Notes under the pieces: model-generated
Seen by the model: the letters and a program-made list of their open reading frames with translations, nothing else
Databases searched by the model: none
What the model was told of the DNA's origin: nothing
Source: an uncultured Lachnospiraceae bacterium
GTDB lineage: Bacteria > Bacillota > Clostridia > Lachnospirales > Lachnospiraceae
Assembly: GCA_947624875.1 (NCBI GenBank)
Contig: CANQMA010000002.1
Span: 1-64,000, forward strand
Direction of reading: 5' to 3'
DNA: 64,000 bases
Translations under genes and position numbers: made by a program
Part shown: one piece after another, positions 19,472 through 29,190 of the stretch
Layout: the number at the start of each line of letters is the position of its first letter
Position numbering within the stretch: position 1 is the first letter of the stretch

Positions 19472-20115
19472 AGAATGGAACAAATCTCTATAAAAAAAAC
19501 ATTCCGATTTTTACAATCCTTTTAGCAGCGGTCAATGTGCTTGTATTTTTATATATGGCAGTTACCGGAGATACAGAAGATACGCTGTTTCTTTATAATC
19601 ATGGTGGAATGCAGGTACAGGCAGTTTTAGAAGACGGAGAGTGGTATCGGGTTCTGACGCATATGTTTATTCATTCAGGAGCAGATCATCTGTTAAATAA
19701 TATGGTGATGCTGATCGCTGTCGGATATACCATGGAAAACGCATATGGCAGATGGAAGTTTGTTTTTTCATATTTTGTCTGTGGGATTTTTGCAACGCTG
19801 ACCTCATCACTTTATGAATTATATACAGGCGATTTTGCGGTTGGTGTCGGCGCATCCGGCGCTATTATGGGCATTTTTGCCATTTTTGTAGCGATGAATA
19901 TTAAGATGAGAAAATCTCTCGGCAGGGATCATACCAATCGTCTTCTGCTGTTGATTGTGCTGATGGTTTTTGGTAATATGCAGGAGGGCGTTGATTGGAT
20001 GGCGCATCTTGGAGGGGCTGTCTGCGGCCTGGTTCTGGGACTTTTGCTGTATCGCCCAAAATGGCTGAAAACGAGAGCGGATGACGGGTTTCAAAATGAA
20101 TTTTGGTCTGCATGA
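19468..20115 (+). CDS. Rhomboid family intramembrane serine protease
   Basis: RVLTHMFIHSGADHLLNNMVML, VGVGASGAIMGIFAIF (GASG), DWMAHLGGAVCGLVLG; ATGA overlap with upstream stop. Confidence 0.9.
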   Translation: MKNGTNLYKKNIPIFTILLAAVNVLVFLYMAVTGDTEDTLFLYNHGGMQVQAVLEDGEWYRVLTHMFIHSGADHLLNNMVMLIAVGYTMENAYGRWKFVFSYFVCGIFATLTSSLYELYTGDFAVGVGASGAIMGIFAIFVAMNIKMRKSLGRDHTNRLLLLIVLMVFGNMQEGVDWMAHLGGAVCGLVLGLLLYRPKWLKTRADDGFQNEFWSA

Positions 20116-20150
20116 ATAAGGCAGGCTTTGTATCAACAAGGAGGAGTAAG

Positions 20151-21257
20151 ATGAAGCAGTATGATTACCTCATTGTGGGAGCGGGATTGTTTGGGGCGGT
20201 CTTTGCCCATGAAGCAACAAGGAAAGGAAGAACCTGTCTCGTGATTGACAGGCGGGAACATATTGCAGGCAATATTTATTGTGAAAAAATCGAAGGAATC
20301 CATGTGCACAAATATGGCGCGCATATTTTCCATACAAGCAGTCGGGAAATATGGGATTATGTAAACCAATTTGCCGAGTTTAACAATTATATCAACTCGC
20401 CGGTTGCCTCTTATAAAGACGAATTGTACAACCTGCCGTTTAATATGAATACATTCAGCAAAATGTGGAATATTAAAACGCCGAATGAGGCAAAAGAAAT
20501 TATTGAAAAACAGAAGGCCGGACTGAATATTTCCGAGCCGAAAAATCTGGAAGAGCAGGCGTTGTCCCTGGTCGGTACAGATATTTATGAAAAACTGATT
20601 AAAGGTTATACTGAAAAACAGTGGGGAAGAGACTGCCGGGAACTTCCTGCATTTATTATAAAAAGGCTTCCGCTCCGGTTTATTTATGATAACAACTATT
20701 TTAATGACCGCTATCAGGGCATTCCAATCGGCGGATATAACGGTATTGTGGAAAAACTGCTCGAAGGCAGCGATGTGTTATTAAACACAGATTATTTTGA
20801 TTATATAAAAACGCATCAGAATGCTGCAAAGAAAACGGTTTATACCGGAATGATTGATGAATATTTTAACTTTCAATTTGGACATTTGGAATATCGCACC
20901 GTTCGGTTTGAAACAGAAGTACTCGATGAAGAAAATTATCAGGGCAATGCGGTTGTCAATTATACAGAGCGGGAAATTCCGTATACGCGGATTATTGAAC
21001 ACAAGCATTTTGAATTCGGCACGCAGCCGAAAACAGTTATTTCCAGAGAATACTCGTCAGAGTGGAAACCGGGGATTGAACCGTATTATCCAATTAATGA
21101 TGAAAAGAACAGCGCTTTATTCAGACAGTATCAGCAGCTGGCGGAAAAAGAAGAAAATGTTATTTTCGGCGGAAGGCTCGGAAATTATCAGTACTATGAT
21201 ATGGATAAGGTCATTGAGGCAGCGCTTGATTGCGCAAAAAGAGAACTTGTCTGCTAA
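20151..21257 (+). CDS. glf: UDP-galactopyranose mutase
   Basis: YDYLIVGAGLFGAVFAHEA, RREHIAGNIYCEKIEGIHVHKYGAHIFHTS, GYTEKQWGRDCRELPAFIIKRLPLRF, GRLGNYQYYDMDKVI. Confidence 0.95.
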   Translation: MKQYDYLIVGAGLFGAVFAHEATRKGRTCLVIDRREHIAGNIYCEKIEGIHVHKYGAHIFHTSSREIWDYVNQFAEFNNYINSPVASYKDELYNLPFNMNTFSKMWNIKTPNEAKEIIEKQKAGLNISEPKNLEEQALSLVGTDIYEKLIKGYTEKQWGRDCRELPAFIIKRLPLRFIYDNNYFNDRYQGIPIGGYNGIVEKLLEGSDVLLNTDYFDYIKTHQNAAKKTVYTGMIDEYFNFQFGHLEYRTVRFETEVLDEENYQGNAVVNYTEREIPYTRIIEHKHFEFGTQPKTVISREYSSEWKPGIEPYYPINDEKNSALFRQYQQLAEKEENVIFGGRLGNYQYYDMDKVIEAALDCAKRELVC

Positions 21258-21324
21258 AGCAGAATGAAATTTCGCGCCGGGATGCGCGCGCTATAAAAAT
21301 ATATGAATGGAAAGGAGCAAAAAA

Positions 21325-21732
21325 ATGGAGGATTGTATTTTTTGCAAACTGGCAAATGGAGAGATTGAAACAAATACGTTTTATGAAGATGATGATTTCC
21401 GGGTGATTTTTGATGCCAGCCCGGCAACGGAGGGACATGTCCTGATTCTGCCGAAAAAACATTACGCCAATGTGTTTGAACTTCCGGAGGAACTTGCATC
21501 AAAGGTTTATGTTCTGGCAAAAAAAGTTGCAGCGGCGTTAAAAGAAATCACCGGCTGCAACGGCGTCAATATTTTGCAAAATAACGGTGAAGCAGCAGGA
21601 CAGACGGTATTTCATTTTCATATGCATGTCATTCCAAGATATCATGAAGAAATTCTAAAATGGAATCAAAAGGAAATCAATCAGGAAAAGGTTGATGAAA
21701 TAATCAAAAAGGCTGAAACGCTGTTAAAATAA
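21325..21732 (+). CDS. HIT family protein
   Basis: CIFCKLANGEI, EGHVLILPKKHYANVFEL, NNGEAAGQTVFHFHMHVIPRY (HxHxHxx); RBS aaaggag. Confidence 0.94.
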   Translation: MEDCIFCKLANGEIETNTFYEDDDFRVIFDASPATEGHVLILPKKHYANVFELPEELASKVYVLAKKVAAALKEITGCNGVNILQNNGEAAGQTVFHFHMHVIPRYHEEILKWNQKEINQEKVDEIIKKAETLLK

Positions 21733-21744
21733 AATATTTTTGAA

Positions 21745-21778
21745 AAAAGAGTTCTCCTGATTTCAGGAGAACTCTTTT
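21745..21778. terminator. Bidirectional intrinsic terminator overlapping the murG stop codon
   Basis: aaaagagttctcctgatttcaggagaactctttt perfect inverted repeat. Confidence 0.85.
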
Positions 21779-22821
21779 ATTAGTTGAATAATTTTTTCTA
21801 CTCCGCCGGAAAGGGTGGAGCGTTTCATTTGATCGATATAGACCTGTCGGTTTTGATAGACTTCTTTGACTGCGTCAATTAAATCCTGAGGAGTCGCTGT
21901 ATCTTCGTCAAGAACTTTACTAAATCCCTGTTTCTCAAAAGATTTTGCATTTAAAATCTGGTCGCCCCGGCTGACCTTTGCAGAAAGAGGAATTAATATA
22001 TTAGGTTTTGCCAGCGCGGCAATTTCACAAATAGAATTTGCACCGGCTCTGGAAATGATTAAATCTGCCATTGCAAAAAAATCTTTCATCTCGTCGCTGA
22101 TGTATTCAAACTGGACATAACCGTCTGTACCGGAAAAGCTTTCGTCAACTTTTCCTTTCCCACAGAGATGCGCCACCTGAAAAGTCTCCAGCAGTTTAGG
22201 CAGAGCTTCGCGGAGCATCCGGTTGACATTTTCAGCTCCCAGGCTGCCGCCGGTCACCATGATTACCGGTTTCGCTGCAGAAAAGCCGCATAAGTTTAAG
22301 GCGTGAAGTCTGCTTCCTTCAAATAATTCCCGGCGGATTGGCGAGCCGGTATGTACTGCCTTTGCGCCAAGATGCTTTGCGGTTTCCGGAAAATTATGAC
22401 ATACCTTCGTTGCTTTTTTAATTGCCAGCCGGTTCGCGAGACCGGGCGTCATATCTGATTCGTGGATAATGACCGGTATTTTATATTTATGCGCCGCATA
22501 GACAACCGGAACAGTTACAAAACCGCCTTTGGAAAATACAATGTCCGGCTGATATGTTTTCATAATCTTTTTTGCTTCAAAATATCCTTTGACAACGCGG
22601 AAAGGGTCTGTAAAATTTTTCAAACTAAAGTATCTGCGCAGTTTTCCGGATGAAATTCCTTCATAGTCCAGACCTGCATCTGACACAAGTTTCTTTTCCA
22701 TGCCGTCTTTTGTTCCGATATATTTAATCTGATAGCCGTTTTCTTCTAATTTCGGCACGAGCGCAATATTCGGTGTCACATGTCCTGCAGTACCGCCGCC
22801 GGTCAATATGATTTTTTTCAT
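21763..22821 (-). CDS. murG: UDP-N-acetylglucosamine--N-acetylmuramyl-(pentapeptide) pyrophosphoryl-undecaprenol N-acetylglucosamine transferase
   Basis: KIILTGGGTAGHVTPNIALVPKLEENGYQIKYIGTKDGME, VMVTGGSLGAENVN, ISRAGANSICEIAALAKPNILIPL. Confidence 0.95.
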   Translation of the reverse strand: MKKIILTGGGTAGHVTPNIALVPKLEENGYQIKYIGTKDGMEKKLVSDAGLDYEGISSGKLRRYFSLKNFTDPFRVVKGYFEAKKIMKTYQPDIVFSKGGFVTVPVVYAAHKYKIPVIIHESDMTPGLANRLAIKKATKVCHNFPETAKHLGAKAVHTGSPIRRELFEGSRLHALNLCGFSAAKPVIMVTGGSLGAENVNRMLREALPKLLETFQVAHLCGKGKVDESFSGTDGYVQFEYISDEMKDFFAMADLIISRAGANSICEIAALAKPNILIPLSAKVSRGDQILNAKSFEKQGFSKVLDEDTATPQDLIDAVKEVYQNRQVYIDQMKRSTLSGGVEKIIQLIKEFS

Positions 22822-22839
22822 ATGCATCAGTCTCCGTTT

Positions 22840-24255
22840 TTATTTATTATATTCCTTGATCTGTTTCTTTATGGCAGAGGAATCCTTTCCATCTAAAGTC
22901 ATCCGAATCAAATTGGAGGCATTGCTGATGGAAGTTTCATCCTGATATACGATGGATGGAGAACTGCCGTCCCATAAAATCCGGTCCCGTCCGGATGCGC
23001 CGGTTACACTATAAGACAATATCTTCCACCCGTCATAGTCTCCGTGTGTGGAAATTGCTGTCTGGAATTTCACCAGGGAAGTCAAATCCAGATTTGTAGT
23101 AAACGTGCTTCCCAGAGTGTCCAGAATATCTCCAAAATTGCTGGACAAAAAGGTATTTGTTGACAACAGTCTGTTTGCCATTGCCCGCACGACTTTTATC
23201 TGATTTTTATTACGTCCCATATCGCCGCCGGCAACCTTGTGACGTTCGCGGGCATAGGTCAGCGCTTCAATCCCGTTTAGTTTCTGCTTTCCTTTCTGGA
23301 AAGTATAGGTCGCGCGGCCATTATCATTTTCATAGTTTGCATAGGTGTGCGTTGAGAATCCCTGGTCAACGTTTACAGTAATTCCGCCCATAGCGTCAAT
23401 CAGCCTTCCAAACCCGGTAAAATTGAGCCGGACATAGGAATAGTGATTTCTGTCAATGTCAAATCCATATAAATCCTGTAAGGTGTTCATCAGCGCCGTG
23501 AACCCGGTATACTTGGAATCTTTTTTATACATGGATGCCGTTCCCCATTTACCGCCGCTGGCAATAACATCATAGCCGCTTCCCCATTCGGACGGGCTTA
23601 ATTTTTTCCCGTTACCGTCATAGGCAATTCCGCTTCCATACAGGCCGACATGCGTCAGTTTTTCAAAAGAGGAATCCGGGTTAGGGTCTACGCTCTCACC
23701 GGACACATGAACATAATAATCTCTTGGCGTGGAAACCATCAGAACCGTATAAGTTTTCGGATTTACAACAGCGAGAATATTGGTGTCCGAACGGCCGTTG
23801 ACTTTTGGATTGTACTCTCCAAAATCATCGGACGCAGAAACATATACAATAAACGGTGTTTCCGTATCTACCTGCTGGCTGCCGCCCACGGTACTTAAAA
23901 ATGCAGTGATCTTATTGGAAAACACGGATCCGACAACCAGAATAATAATCATAAGAACGGCAAATATTTTACCAAACGTACGGACACTTCTTTTGCCCAG
24001 CTGTGTAAACAGCGACACAGCAAACAGCGCCACCAGTACGCCAATGCAGACGGCAAGCAGCGTTGTACTCAAAATCATATAAATCTGCAGAACAAACCAG
24101 ACGGATGCGGCAAACTGCAATAACGCAAGAATAATTCCAAAAACCCTGCTCTTTTTCGCCTGGTCTTTCTTTTTCCCCGGAGAAATACGGGACTCCGAAT
24201 TGTAGCCGTAATCGCCGGTGCGGCGATTGATATCGGAAAGCATTTTCTGACTCAT
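22840..24255 (-). CDS. LytR-CpsA-Psr (LCP) family protein
   Basis: Multi-TM N-terminus; RSDTNILAVVNPKTYTVLMVSTPRDYYV, GIEALTYARERHKVAGGDMGRNKNQIKVVRAM. Confidence 0.93.
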   Translation of the reverse strand: MSQKMLSDINRRTGDYGYNSESRISPGKKKDQAKKSRVFGIILALLQFAASVWFVLQIYMILSTTLLAVCIGVLVALFAVSLFTQLGKRSVRTFGKIFAVLMIIILVVGSVFSNKITAFLSTVGGSQQVDTETPFIVYVSASDDFGEYNPKVNGRSDTNILAVVNPKTYTVLMVSTPRDYYVHVSGESVDPNPDSSFEKLTHVGLYGSGIAYDGNGKKLSPSEWGSGYDVIASGGKWGTASMYKKDSKYTGFTALMNTLQDLYGFDIDRNHYSYVRLNFTGFGRLIDAMGGITVNVDQGFSTHTYANYENDNGRATYTFQKGKQKLNGIEALTYARERHKVAGGDMGRNKNQIKVVRAMANRLLSTNTFLSSNFGDILDTLGSTFTTNLDLTSLVKFQTAISTHGDYDGWKILSYSVTGASGRDRILWDGSSPSIVYQDETSISNASNLIRMTLDGKDSSAIKKQIKEYNK

Positions 24256-24397
24256 ACAAACCTCCTATGTATTGCACCAAAACAAAATGTTTTGATCGTT
24301 TTCTTTTGTTTTCATCAATGAAAGCCTGAAAATTTTTCAAGACCTTTTTATTATACTACAGAATTAAAAAAAACAAAAATAAAACTATTACCATTTG

Positions 24398-25810
24398 TCA
24401 GGTTTTTAATTTCAAAATGAGGTCATTAAAGAATAATTGTGTATATTTATCATTTAAATAAAATTTGTTTCTAATTAGATAGTCTTTGAAATTAACAAAG
24501 TCCGACAAAATAGTATTGTTACATAACAAAATAATAAATTCGCCCAAATAAGGAAAGTCAGATGTGTCAAAACTTCCATAAATCAGGTTTGTATATGGAG
24601 GGTGTAATTTTATATGTATATTTTCAGGGAGAAATATCTTGCTGTTATCAACAAGGTAAAAAGACTTTTCGGAAGACTCAAGACATTTTTGAAGAATATG
24701 AATGCGATCTCTGACAGGCAATGGATTTGCATATTTTTCAGGGAAAGATTTAAGATATCCCTTTTGTGCAAAATTAATAAATCCTTCTAATGAATTTAAA
24801 TATAAAAAGGATTGAGAATCAGTTTCCGTTAATTTAATCCATTCATAATATCGATGGACAAAATAATTTTTATCAGGAACAGAATCTTTCGCAATGTCCT
24901 CCAAGATATCCAAGGTAAGATATTTTGTCGGGCAAGGGTCTACGCCGATAGAAATTTCAAAAGGCTGTTCTATGTTTTGAGCCAGATGCTGCTGAATTTG
25001 GAAAATACTATCCGGAAATAGTACGAGGGGCATACATTGAGACAAGATAGATTTTGCCTTTTTAATTAATTCATTGACAATTGAAGTCTCCAAAATTAAT
25101 AAGCCATTGTTCAGAAGTTTATTATATAATATTGCGCCTTTATTCGTGACAATAAAAAATGGGAATAAATTATCTAACTGAAAAGGATGATTATTGTCAT
25201 AGTAATAAAAGGTATTAAATCTATTTTGGGCATACTTAATACTTCTAAAAATATTTCTTAAATTATGAATATCAGATCCAATATTATCAAAATTAACAAT
25301 ATGGAAAAATGACATATTTAAATGCTGAAGTAAAAAGGAGTAAATAAGGTCGTCAATATTTTTTTGTTCAAATGAAAAATTACAATAAATCGCAGGCGTT
25401 TTTTCATTAGATGATAAAGCAGACAGCAGGGTAATAATAGAATTATTTAACTGCTCGGCAGTAGAAAGATAAGTAAGATTTTTGGTGAATTTCTGAGTTT
25501 TATCGGGAAAAAACAACTCTAAATCATTTTGCAGAGTCAGGGCTTTTAGTTCAGAAATGATAAATTGTATCTTAGTGTGGTTATCAACGCCATATATTTC
25601 TTCATAATAAGCATCTCTCAGCAGCTTTTTTTGAACCGTAGAAAATGGGAATTGGTTTAACATATTATGAAATTTATCTTCCGGCAATTTTTTTTTACCC
25701 GAAAAAATATTATACAGCCACCCCCGGTTCAAATCAGTGATTTTTGAAAACAGACGGACGCTTGTTTCAGAATCATTGATATATTGTTTTAAAAGTTCTC
25801 CAAAGTTCAT
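24398..25810 (-). CDS. Putative transcriptional regulator with N-terminal XRE/HTH-like region, divergent from the Tad operon
   Basis: N-terminal ~70 aa SVRLFSKITDLNRGWLYNIFSGKKKLPEDKFHNML resembles an HTH; ~400-aa C-terminal region unrecognised; RBS GGAGGATTTCA. Confidence 0.55.
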   Translation of the reverse strand: MNFGELLKQYINDSETSVRLFSKITDLNRGWLYNIFSGKKKLPEDKFHNMLNQFPFSTVQKKLLRDAYYEEIYGVDNHTKIQFIISELKALTLQNDLELFFPDKTQKFTKNLTYLSTAEQLNNSIITLLSALSSNEKTPAIYCNFSFEQKNIDDLIYSFLLQHLNMSFFHIVNFDNIGSDIHNLRNIFRSIKYAQNRFNTFYYYDNNHPFQLDNLFPFFIVTNKGAILYNKLLNNGLLILETSIVNELIKKAKSILSQCMPLVLFPDSIFQIQQHLAQNIEQPFEISIGVDPCPTKYLTLDILEDIAKDSVPDKNYFVHRYYEWIKLTETDSQSFLYLNSLEGFINFAQKGYLKSFPEKYANPLPVRDRIHILQKCLESSEKSFYLVDNSKIFLPENIHIKLHPPYTNLIYGSFDTSDFPYLGEFIILLCNNTILSDFVNFKDYLIRNKFYLNDKYTQLFFNDLILKLKT

Positions 25811-25825
25811 TGAAATCCTCCATGT

Positions 25826-25847
25826 AAAAAAATGTCAAAAAATGTAA
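25826..25847. promoter_or_regulatory. Candidate operator copy 1
   Basis: AAAAAAATGTCAAAAAATGTAA; 19/22 identical to 25934-25955. Confidence 0.45.
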
Positions 25848-25933
25848 TTAACTAAAAATTATAAAATATTATGTTATAAAAACAACGTGCTACCCAATAA
25901 ATATTTTTTTATAAATTTAAAGTTAGCAAATTG

Positions 25934-25955
25934 AAAAAAAGGTCGAAAAGTGTAA
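25934..25955. promoter_or_regulatory. Candidate operator copy 2
   Basis: AAAAAAAGGTCGAAAAGTGTAA; 19/22 identical to 25826-25847. Confidence 0.45.
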
Positions 25956-25995
25956 AAATCTCAAATAATATTGAATAAATTTATGAGGGAAATAC

Positions 25996-27054
25996 ATGAA
26001 GATTAAAATTGCCTTATTGGAAAAAGATGAAAATTATTTAAAGCGTCTTGCGATGGTTTTTAGCAGCAGATATTCAGATAAGCTGGAAATTCATTCATTT
26101 ACAAAAAAGGAAACTGCCATAAAAAGCCTTTCACAAGATAAGATCGATCTCTTAATTTCCAGTGAATTGTTTAGTGTCGATGAAACAGAACTGCCTTCAC
26201 GCTGTATTTTGGCATATTTTGTAGACAGTATGGATATTGATACGGTAAGAGGACAGAAAGCAATCTGTAAATTTCAAAAGGCGGAATTGATATATAAACA
26301 GATTTTAAACATCTATGCAGAAAGAGAAAGTTCTTTTACCGGAAAAAAATTTAGTGAAAATGATGTAAAAAGCGTGTTTTTTACATCATTTAGCGGAGGA
26401 GTGGGATGCTCTTCCCTTGCCGCAGCATTTGCGATAAGGCTTGCACTGGCTCATAAAAAAGTCATGTATTTAAATCTGGAAAAAACAGGTGACGCCGAAC
26501 TTTTTTTCCAAGGAGAAGGCCGGTTTAATTTCAGCGATATTATCTATGCGTTAAAAAGTAAAAAGGCAAATCTGTCAATGAAAATAGAGAGTAGCGTTAA
26601 AATCTCCACAGAGGGTGTGAATTTTTTTGCGGCTCCGAAAGTTGCTTTAGATGCCATGGAATTAAAAATCGAGGAAATTGAAGTTTTGTTAAATGAAATA
26701 TCTAATTGCGGCTATGAGTTTATCATCATAGACGCCGGATTTCATTTTGACGGCTTGAGTTATATGCTGTGGAAAAAATCCAATGAAGTGGTGATTGTTT
26801 CAGACGGAACTGAAATCGCAAATTCAAAGTTTAATAGAGCATATCAATCTCTCGGCATTATTCAGGAACAGGATGAAAGTTTCCGACTGGATAAAGCAGA
26901 TTTAGTATATAACAAATTCAGCAATAAAATATGTCAAGTTATAACGGGACTGGAAATCAATGATTTGGGAGGCATACCTCGGTATGAGCATGCTTTGACA
27001 AAACAGGTGGTTGAGCAGATCAGTTCAATGGATTTCTTAGATAAAATATTGTAA
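25996..27054 (+). CDS. TadZ/CpaE-like ParA-fold protein with receiver-like N-terminal domain
   Basis: KIALLEKDENYLKRLAMVF (receiver-like); VFFTSFSGGVGCSSLAAAFAIRLALAHKKVMYLNLE; immediately upstream of cpaF/tadA. Confidence 0.8.
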   Translation: MKIKIALLEKDENYLKRLAMVFSSRYSDKLEIHSFTKKETAIKSLSQDKIDLLISSELFSVDETELPSRCILAYFVDSMDIDTVRGQKAICKFQKAELIYKQILNIYAERESSFTGKKFSENDVKSVFFTSFSGGVGCSSLAAAFAIRLALAHKKVMYLNLEKTGDAELFFQGEGRFNFSDIIYALKSKKANLSMKIESSVKISTEGVNFFAAPKVALDAMELKIEEIEVLLNEISNCGYEFIIIDAGFHFDGLSYMLWKKSNEVVIVSDGTEIANSKFNRAYQSLGIIQEQDESFRLDKADLVYNKFSNKICQVITGLEINDLGGIPRYEHALTKQVVEQISSMDFLDKIL

Positions 27055-27081
27055 TGCATGGCAGTGAAGAGGTGAAACTTT

Positions 27082-28320
27082 ATGGATGAAATGCCTGTAG
27101 AAAATATGGTTTCAGAAATACGAAAATATATAACCGAATATTTACCGCTCAGCCAAATGTCGGATGAGGAACTTGAGGAAAAAATTGAGGAAATTGTAGC
27201 AGAGAAAACCAACAGTACATATTACCCAATTGAAAAGAAGCTGGATATCGTACATAAGGTATACAGTTCCATTAGAGGATTAGGACTTCTTGATACAATT
27301 ATGAACGATGAAAATATTACAGAGGTAATGATTAATGGTCCAGACAATATTTTTATCGAAAAAAATGGAAAGTTGACTAAAATGAATCAAAAATTTGAGA
27401 GTCAGAGAAGGCTTGAAGATATCATCCAGAGAATTGTGGGACAGGCAGGCCGTGAAGTAAACCAGGCAAATCCCATCTGTGATACAAGACTTCAGGACGG
27501 CTCTCGTGTCAGCGTCGTACTGCCTCCAATCGCCTTGTGTGGACCGACAATGACAATCCGTAAATTCTCAAAGGAACCGATGACGATAGAAAAATTGATT
27601 GAGTATGGTTCCATTACACAGGAAATCGCTGAAAAGCTGGAACTTTTAGTTCGAGCAAAATATAACATTTTTGTATGTGGGGGAACGGGCTCCGGAAAAA
27701 CAACGTTTTTGAACGCATTATCAAATTATATTCCTAAAGATGAAAGAATTATCACCATTGAGGATTCGGCGGAACTGCAGATTAAAGGAATTGACAATCT
27801 GGTAAGTTTGGAAACCAGAAATGCCAATACATCCGGTGCGGGAGAAATCACAATAAGAGATTTGATAAAGTCTTCTCTTCGAATGAGACCTGAGAGGATT
27901 ATTGTTGGAGAGGTCCGTGGCGGAGAGGCGCTGGATATGCTTCAGGCAATGAACACAGGGCATGACGGTTCGCTGTCAACCGGACATGGAAACAGCACGC
28001 ATGATATGCTCAGCCGTCTGGAGACAATGGTATTGCAGGGTACGGAAGGGCTTCCGCTGGAAGCAATCAGGCAGCAAATAGGTTCGGCGCTTGATATTAT
28101 GATTCATCTTTCAAGATTGCGGGACAAATCCAGGAAAACAATGGAAATCACGGAAGTGCTGGGATACGAAAACGGAGAAATCATATTAAATCCGCTGTAT
28201 GAGTTCCAAGAGGATGAAAAAAGCACGCTTGAAAAAGTGTCAGGCAGTCTGGTGCGGACAAAGAATCCAATGAAGAATACGTTAAAACTTCAGTTGTCGG
28301 GAATTAAAGTAGAAATATAA
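27082..28320 (+). CDS. CpaF/TadA family secretion ATPase
   Basis: ITEVMINGPDNIFIEKNGKL, GGTGSGKTTFLNALSNYIPKDERIITIEDSAELQI, RPERIIVGEVRGGEALDMLQAMNTGHDGSLSTGHGNS. Confidence 0.95.
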   Translation: MDEMPVENMVSEIRKYITEYLPLSQMSDEELEEKIEEIVAEKTNSTYYPIEKKLDIVHKVYSSIRGLGLLDTIMNDENITEVMINGPDNIFIEKNGKLTKMNQKFESQRRLEDIIQRIVGQAGREVNQANPICDTRLQDGSRVSVVLPPIALCGPTMTIRKFSKEPMTIEKLIEYGSITQEIAEKLELLVRAKYNIFVCGGTGSGKTTFLNALSNYIPKDERIITIEDSAELQIKGIDNLVSLETRNANTSGAGEITIRDLIKSSLRMRPERIIVGEVRGGEALDMLQAMNTGHDGSLSTGHGNSTHDMLSRLETMVLQGTEGLPLEAIRQQIGSALDIMIHLSRLRDKSRKTMEITEVLGYENGEIILNPLYEFQEDEKSTLEKVSGSLVRTKNPMKNTLKLQLSGIKVEI

Positions 28321-28333
28321 CAGGGAGACAGAA

Positions 28334-29188
28334 ATGGGAAAAAAGAATGCTGTAGAAGAGCCGGAATATATTATTTCACCAATTAATACACGGTTGTTAA
28401 ATTATAAAGTGTATAAGATGTCTGCAAAAGAAAAGTTATTATATGCATTGATTGGATTTGTTGCCGGTGGATTAATTGGACTGCTGTTCTATGGCGGTTT
28501 ATTTAAAGGTGATAATGGTGCGGCGACAAGAGCAACGTATATCAGTAATGTCATTGTATTTTCGTTAGCGGGAGTGATTGCCGACAAAATATTTATTCCA
28601 TTGATGAAAAAAAGTCTGCAGACAAAGAGACTATCAAAACTAAAAATTCAATTCAGGGATTTTTTATCTGCAATGTCTAACTCTATGTCCAGTGGGATGA
28701 ACGTCAATGAATCGTTAATTGCTGCAAGAGAAGATTTGACGATTCAATATTCAGAGGAAGCATATATTGTGGTTGAAGTCGTAGAAATGATTAATGGAAT
28801 TCAAAATAATATTCCGATAGAAGATACAATCAAGAATTTTGGGGAGAGAAGCGGAATAGACGATATATCCAACTTTGGAATTGTTTTTTCAGTCTGTTAT
28901 CGGACGGGTGGCAATTTAAAAGATATTATAAGGCGTTCGACGGATATCATTAGTGAAAAAATGATTATTATGGAAGAGATTGAAACCAAAATCACTTCAA
29001 ATAAGATGCAGATGAAAGTAATGATGATAATTCCAATTGTTATGATGGCATTATTAAAAACAATGAGCAGCGAGTTTGCGGAAAGTTATTCAACAGTCAT
29101 TGGGGTGATATGCATAACAGTCTCAATGGGATTTTTTGTTGGGGCATATATATTAGGAAATAAAATTATGAACATACAAGGAGATTAG
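28334..29188 (+). CDS. TadB-like type II secretion F domain protein
   Basis: LKIQFRDFLSAMSNSMSSGMNVNESLIAAREDL, RTGGNLKDIIRRSTDIISEKM; in Tad order. Confidence 0.88.
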   Translation: MGKKNAVEEPEYIISPINTRLLNYKVYKMSAKEKLLYALIGFVAGGLIGLLFYGGLFKGDNGAATRATYISNVIVFSLAGVIADKIFIPLMKKSLQTKRLSKLKIQFRDFLSAMSNSMSSGMNVNESLIAAREDLTIQYSEEAYIVVEVVEMINGIQNNIPIEDTIKNFGERSGIDDISNFGIVFSVCYRTGGNLKDIIRRSTDIISEKMIIMEEIETKITSNKMQMKVMMIIPIVMMALLKTMSSEFAESYSTVIGVICITVSMGFFVGAYILGNKIMNIQGD

Positions 29189-29190
29189 TT

